Source: Chlamydiota bacterium
Lineage (GTDB): Bacteria; Chlamydiota; Chlamydiia; Chlamydiales; Rhabdochlamydiaceae
Direction of reading: 5' to 3'
DNA: 7,524 nucleotides
Assembly (NCBI GenBank): GCA_011065235.1
Contig: JAAKFB010000081.1
Location: 1 to 7,524 of the forward strand
Both the position numbers and the translations under genes were made by a program. The notes under the pieces are model-generated. The model ran no database searches. It worked only from the letters and a program-made list of their open reading frames with translations, and was not told the DNA's origin. Positions 5,533 to 7,524 of this stretch are shown here, in pieces (the stretch's first letter is position 1; each line of letters starts with the position of its first letter).

Positions 5533-6840
5533 CTAGTTCTCGAGACGCATCGGCATGATGACAAACTCGGCCTTCGAAGAATCGGTGATGAGTCCTGGAT
5601 TGTAGGAATCCGATACATTAAATTGGACGGTTTCATCTTTGCTTTTGGTGTGGCGCAAGATATCGAGGAAATAATGCGGGTTAAAGGCGATTTCAAGCTT
5701 GGGACCGCTGTAATTGACCGGCATGCTCACTTTGCCCTCACCAATGTCTCCGCTCGTCGCTGTGAGGTGCAAAGCTCCTTCTGCGAACGAAAATCGGACC
5801 GAGTTGCTTCCCTCTGATGTGAAAAGGGCCACTTGGCGCAAAAGGGAGATCAGCTCATCTCGATGCAAGGTGACCGTATTCTCCGTCTTCTGAGGAATGA
5901 CGCGCGAGACATCGGGATATTGTCCTGAAAGAAGCTTGGAGATCAATGTGACCGAGCCCGATTCGATGGCGAGTTTTTCAGGCATCACTGTGAGCTTAAT
6001 TCCCTCTTCTTTTTCATCGAGTATTTTCACTATTTCTTCTACCGCCTTTAAAGGCAAAATGTAGGAACCTGTCTCTTCTGAGTCGGTTTCCACTTCCACT
6101 TGGTTGCGGGCGAGGCGTTTCCCATCTGTTCCCACAAATGTGGCAAGATTTTTGACTTTTTGCATCATGATCCCGTTGAGGACTTGGCGCGAGTCGTCGC
6201 GCGCTGCCGCAAATGAAGTGCTCATGAGCATATCCTTAAAGACCTCTGCCTTGAAATTGAGCGTATAGCCCTCTGAGAGGTCGGGAAAGGCGGGGAATTC
6301 ACTTTTGTGCATCCCTTGAATGCGAAAATGAGAGCTGCCAGAATGGATAACCGCCACTTCGGGAGAAGTCGTTTCAATTTCGATTTCGGGGGTTGTCAAC
6401 TCGCGTATGAGTTGAAAAAGACGTCTTGCGGGAAGAGTGATGGCTCCCGCTTCTTCTACTTCTGCTTCGCCACAGGGGCAAGGCTGTTGCTTGGGCAACT
6501 GACCGGCCCGTAGAACTACCTTTAAGTTGTCGCGACTAAAATCTTTGGTCGAATCAATACGGATTACATCGAAAAGGCAAGGGTCTTCTGTAATATCCAC
6601 CATCACACTAACGGCGATGTAATTGGCAAAGATGACAGCGGAATCAAATTGTAGGCTGACGTTTGTAGCAAGATTCTGAAACCACCACTGCGTAGACCCC
6701 CAATCTTCTTTAGGAACGTGGCCTTGTACACGGCTACGATAAACCATATCATACTGCTCAATTATACTTAGAAACCGCACCGCGAAGTGTCTTTGTGCAC
6801 GGTTTTGCCACGCAAGTTTCTGCTGTTTGGTCATCGACAT
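5533..6840 (-). CDS. dnaN: DNA polymerase III sliding clamp (beta) with N-terminus replaced by a foreign domain
   Basis: The frame encodes 435 residues. From about residue 125 to the end it is a clear DnaN clamp: AGAITLPARRLFQLIREL aligns with E. coli residues around 66-83, FVGTDGKRLA lies in domain II, TSKLLSGQYPDVSRVIP follows, and the C-terminus ends in the conserved VIMPMRL. The first 58 or so residues of a normal clamp (about 366 aa) are absent. Residues 1-120 instead match the 109-residue protein encoded directly upstream. Half of clamp domain I is thus missing; known clamps form a head-to-tail dimer in which domain I contacts domain III, so this product is unlikely to make a normal ring. 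The start has TTGGAGG about ten bases upstream. The gene stands directly before recF, as is usual for dnaN, so this seems the native locus. Either a second dnaN exists, the fusion is tolerated, or the assembly is chimeric here. Confidence 0.9.
   Translation of the reverse strand: MSMTKQQKLAWQNRAQRHFAVRFLSIIEQYDMVYRSRVQGHVPKEDWGSTQWWFQNLATNVSLQFDSAVIFANYIAVSVMVDITEDPCLFDVIRIDSTKDFSRDNLKVVLRAGQLPKQQPCPCGEAEVEEAGAITLPARRLFQLIRELTTPEIEIETTSPEVAVIHSGSSHFRIQGMHKSEFPAFPDLSEGYTLNFKAEVFKDMLMSTSFAAARDDSRQVLNGIMMQKVKNLATFVGTDGKRLARNQVEVETDSEETGSYILPLKAVEEIVKILDEKEEGIKLTVMPEKLAIESGSVTLISKLLSGQYPDVSRVIPQKTENTVTLHRDELISLLRQVALFTSEGSNSVRFSFAEGALHLTATSGDIGEGKVSMPVNYSGPKLEIAFNPHYFLDILRHTKSKDETVQFNVSDSYNPGLITDSSKAEFVIMPMRLEN
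6469..6840 (-). other. Fused paralogue domain (copy A) at the front of DnaN
   Basis: This is the part of the dnaN frame not related to DnaN. Residues 1-113 align with the upstream neighbour: LAWQNRAQRHF against LQWQEQAQDHF, QYDMVYR against QHDMVLR, LQFDSAVIFANYI against LQFDFAIIFAIYI, DITEDPCLFDVIRID against DITEDPCLYKVVRID, and RDNLKVV in both. After that comes PKQQPCPCG, whose PCPCG matches the first half of a SEC-C zinc motif (CxC ... CH/CC); the second half is missing because DnaN sequence (EAEVEEAGAI) begins. I infer that copy A was once an independent gene with a longer tail and that the join fell near base 6468. Confidence 0.75.
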
Positions 6841-6860
6841 TTTATTTATGCCTCCAAGGT

Positions 6861-6898
6861 ATCGGCTTAACTACTATCGCGTGAGCTATTCAGCCGAT
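6861..6898. repeat. Inverted repeat between paralogues A and B
   Basis: ATCGGCT (6861-6867) and AGCCGAT (6892-6898) form a perfect 7-bp dyad around 24 bases that contain the TAG stop of gene B. It could form a hairpin in the transcript between the two reading frames. No T-run follows, so termination is not supported. Confidence 0.35.
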
Positions 6899-7215
6899 TT
6901 AACGACTTTCAAGTTGTCCCGCTCGTAGCTGCCGTTGTCGTCGATACGCACAACTTTATACAAACAGGGGTCTTCTGTAATATCAAAGCCCTCCATTACT
7001 GTATTAGTGATGTAAATGGCAAAGATAATGGCGAAGTCAAACTGTAGTTTAATAAGCCCGTCGGGAGATTCATACCAACAAAATCTTTCAGCACCTTCAG
7101 GTTTTTTTACTGGGTGGCGGAGTACCATATCATGTTGAGCCACGATGCGATCAAATTCTTTCTTAAAGTGGTCTTGTGCTTGCTCCTGCCATTGTAGGCC
7201 ACGACGTTTGTTCAT
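6886..7215 (-). CDS. Small protein of unknown function, paralogue B (HNH-like C-terminus)
   Basis: A 109-residue soluble protein without signal peptide or membrane helix. The N-terminal part looks helical and charged (WQEQAQDHFKKEFDRIVAQH). The middle LQFDFAIIFAIYI is hydrophobic, and the C-terminus reads DITEDPCLYKVVRIDDNGSYERDNL followed by KVV. It is a clear paralogue of the domain fused to DnaN and a more distant one of the gene to the right. The C-terminal pattern (R-I-D-x-N-G-x-Y-x-x-x-N-L-K-V-V) resembles the end of HNH/AP2 homing-endonuclease domains, where one often sees HxIDGN...NLRVVT, but the metal-binding His is replaced by Arg or Val, so activity is doubtful. The start has a good AGGAGA about eight bases upstream. 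It lies 45 bases before the dnaN fusion and 23 after gene C, so all three are probably one transcript. Confidence 0.85.
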   Translation of the reverse strand: MNKRRGLQWQEQAQDHFKKEFDRIVAQHDMVLRHPVKKPEGAERFCWYESPDGLIKLQFDFAIIFAIYITNTVMEGFDITEDPCLYKVVRIDDNGSYERDNLKVVKSAE

Positions 7216-7238
7216 AAGTCATTCTCCTGAATATAAGT

Positions 7239-7524
7239 TTAGCAACATCTATTTTCTATCCAATCATCTTCACTCTTTAAGACCACCTGAAGATTGTCAG
7301 CCACAAAGCCGCGAGTCTCGTTTATTCGCCGAACCATATACAGTCTACAATCATTAGGATCGCTGGCCATAACTTCTGACAGCATGTAGTCGGCGAAAGC
7401 TGCGGATTTTCTCCAGCCGATTTGAGTTAGCTTTATGTCATGTACAGAATTAGGATCGAGAGCGGCGTAGTAACCGTTATCAATTTTCTCAACGCTATCG
7501 TCAAAATATTTCGTTAGAATCTCT
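7239..7524 (-). CDS. Small protein of unknown function, paralogue C (5' end outside window)
   Basis: A minus-strand frame runs in from the right edge and stops at TAA (7239-7241), giving 94 visible C-terminal residues. It shares the pattern of the two neighbouring genes: AAFADYMLSEVMASDPNDC, then LYMVRRINETRGFVADNL and QVVLKSED, which align with FAIYITNTVM, DPCLYKVVRID and RDNLKVV of gene B. Similarity is clearly lower than between A and B, so it is an older duplicate. It ends in ENRCC. The start and N-terminal part lie beyond 7524. The function is unknown. Because it is incomplete at the window edge only, there is no reason to call it broken. Confidence 0.75.
   Translation of the reverse strand, partial: EILTKYFDDSVEKIDNGYYAALDPNSVHDIKLTQIGWRKSAAFADYMLSEVMASDPNDCRLYMVRRINETRGFVADNLQVVLKSEDDWIENRCC

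Noticed and set aside
5529..5696. Upstream extension of recF to an ATG at 5696
   Set aside because: It lies wholly over the dnaN end and lacks RecF similarity; GTG at 5528 gives the normal RecF N-terminus and length.

Overview
The window looks like chromosomal DNA of a Chlamydiota bacterium, probably one of the environmental, amoeba-associated lineages rather than Chlamydia itself. This rests on remembered resemblance of the glucose-6-phosphate isomerase, the DnaN body, RecF and a TrmB-like fragment to chlamydial proteins; no search was run. GC is moderate, coding density is high on the left, and two tRNA genes lack an encoded CCA.

Left to right: bases 1-181 hold no convincing gene but are rich in palindromes. 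A minus-strand tRNA-Leu(UAG) follows with a good promoter of its own, then a minus-strand exbB-exbD pair (proton-channel energisers of a Tol/Ton-type envelope system). Running the other way are a short remnant of the tRNA methyltransferase gene trmB and, overlapping it by ATGA, an unrecognised 211-residue protein. A minus-strand tRNA-Pro(UGG) sits between that gene and pgi (plus strand). pgi converges on, and overlaps, the end of recF; recF lies directly behind dnaN (both minus).

The unusual part is at the right. The dnaN frame lacks about the first 58 residues of the sliding clamp. In their place is an in-frame domain of about 120 residues that is clearly paralogous to the next gene upstream (109 aa) and more distantly to a third gene cut by the window edge. 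So three related small genes stand head-to-tail, and the last is fused to the body of dnaN. The fused domain ends in a CPCG motif like the first half of a SEC-C zinc motif, which suggests the join fell inside the tail of a once independent protein. The family's C-terminal motif (RID...DNLKVV) resembles the end of HNH/AP2-type homing endonucleases, though the usual histidine is not seen.

exbB and exbD would act together in the inner membrane, and dnaN-recF is a classical replication/repair pair. pgi links glycolysis and gluconeogenesis. Two housekeeping genes are broken here (trmB lost its 3' part, dnaN its 5' part), so either real rearrangements with intact copies elsewhere or an assembly error should be considered.
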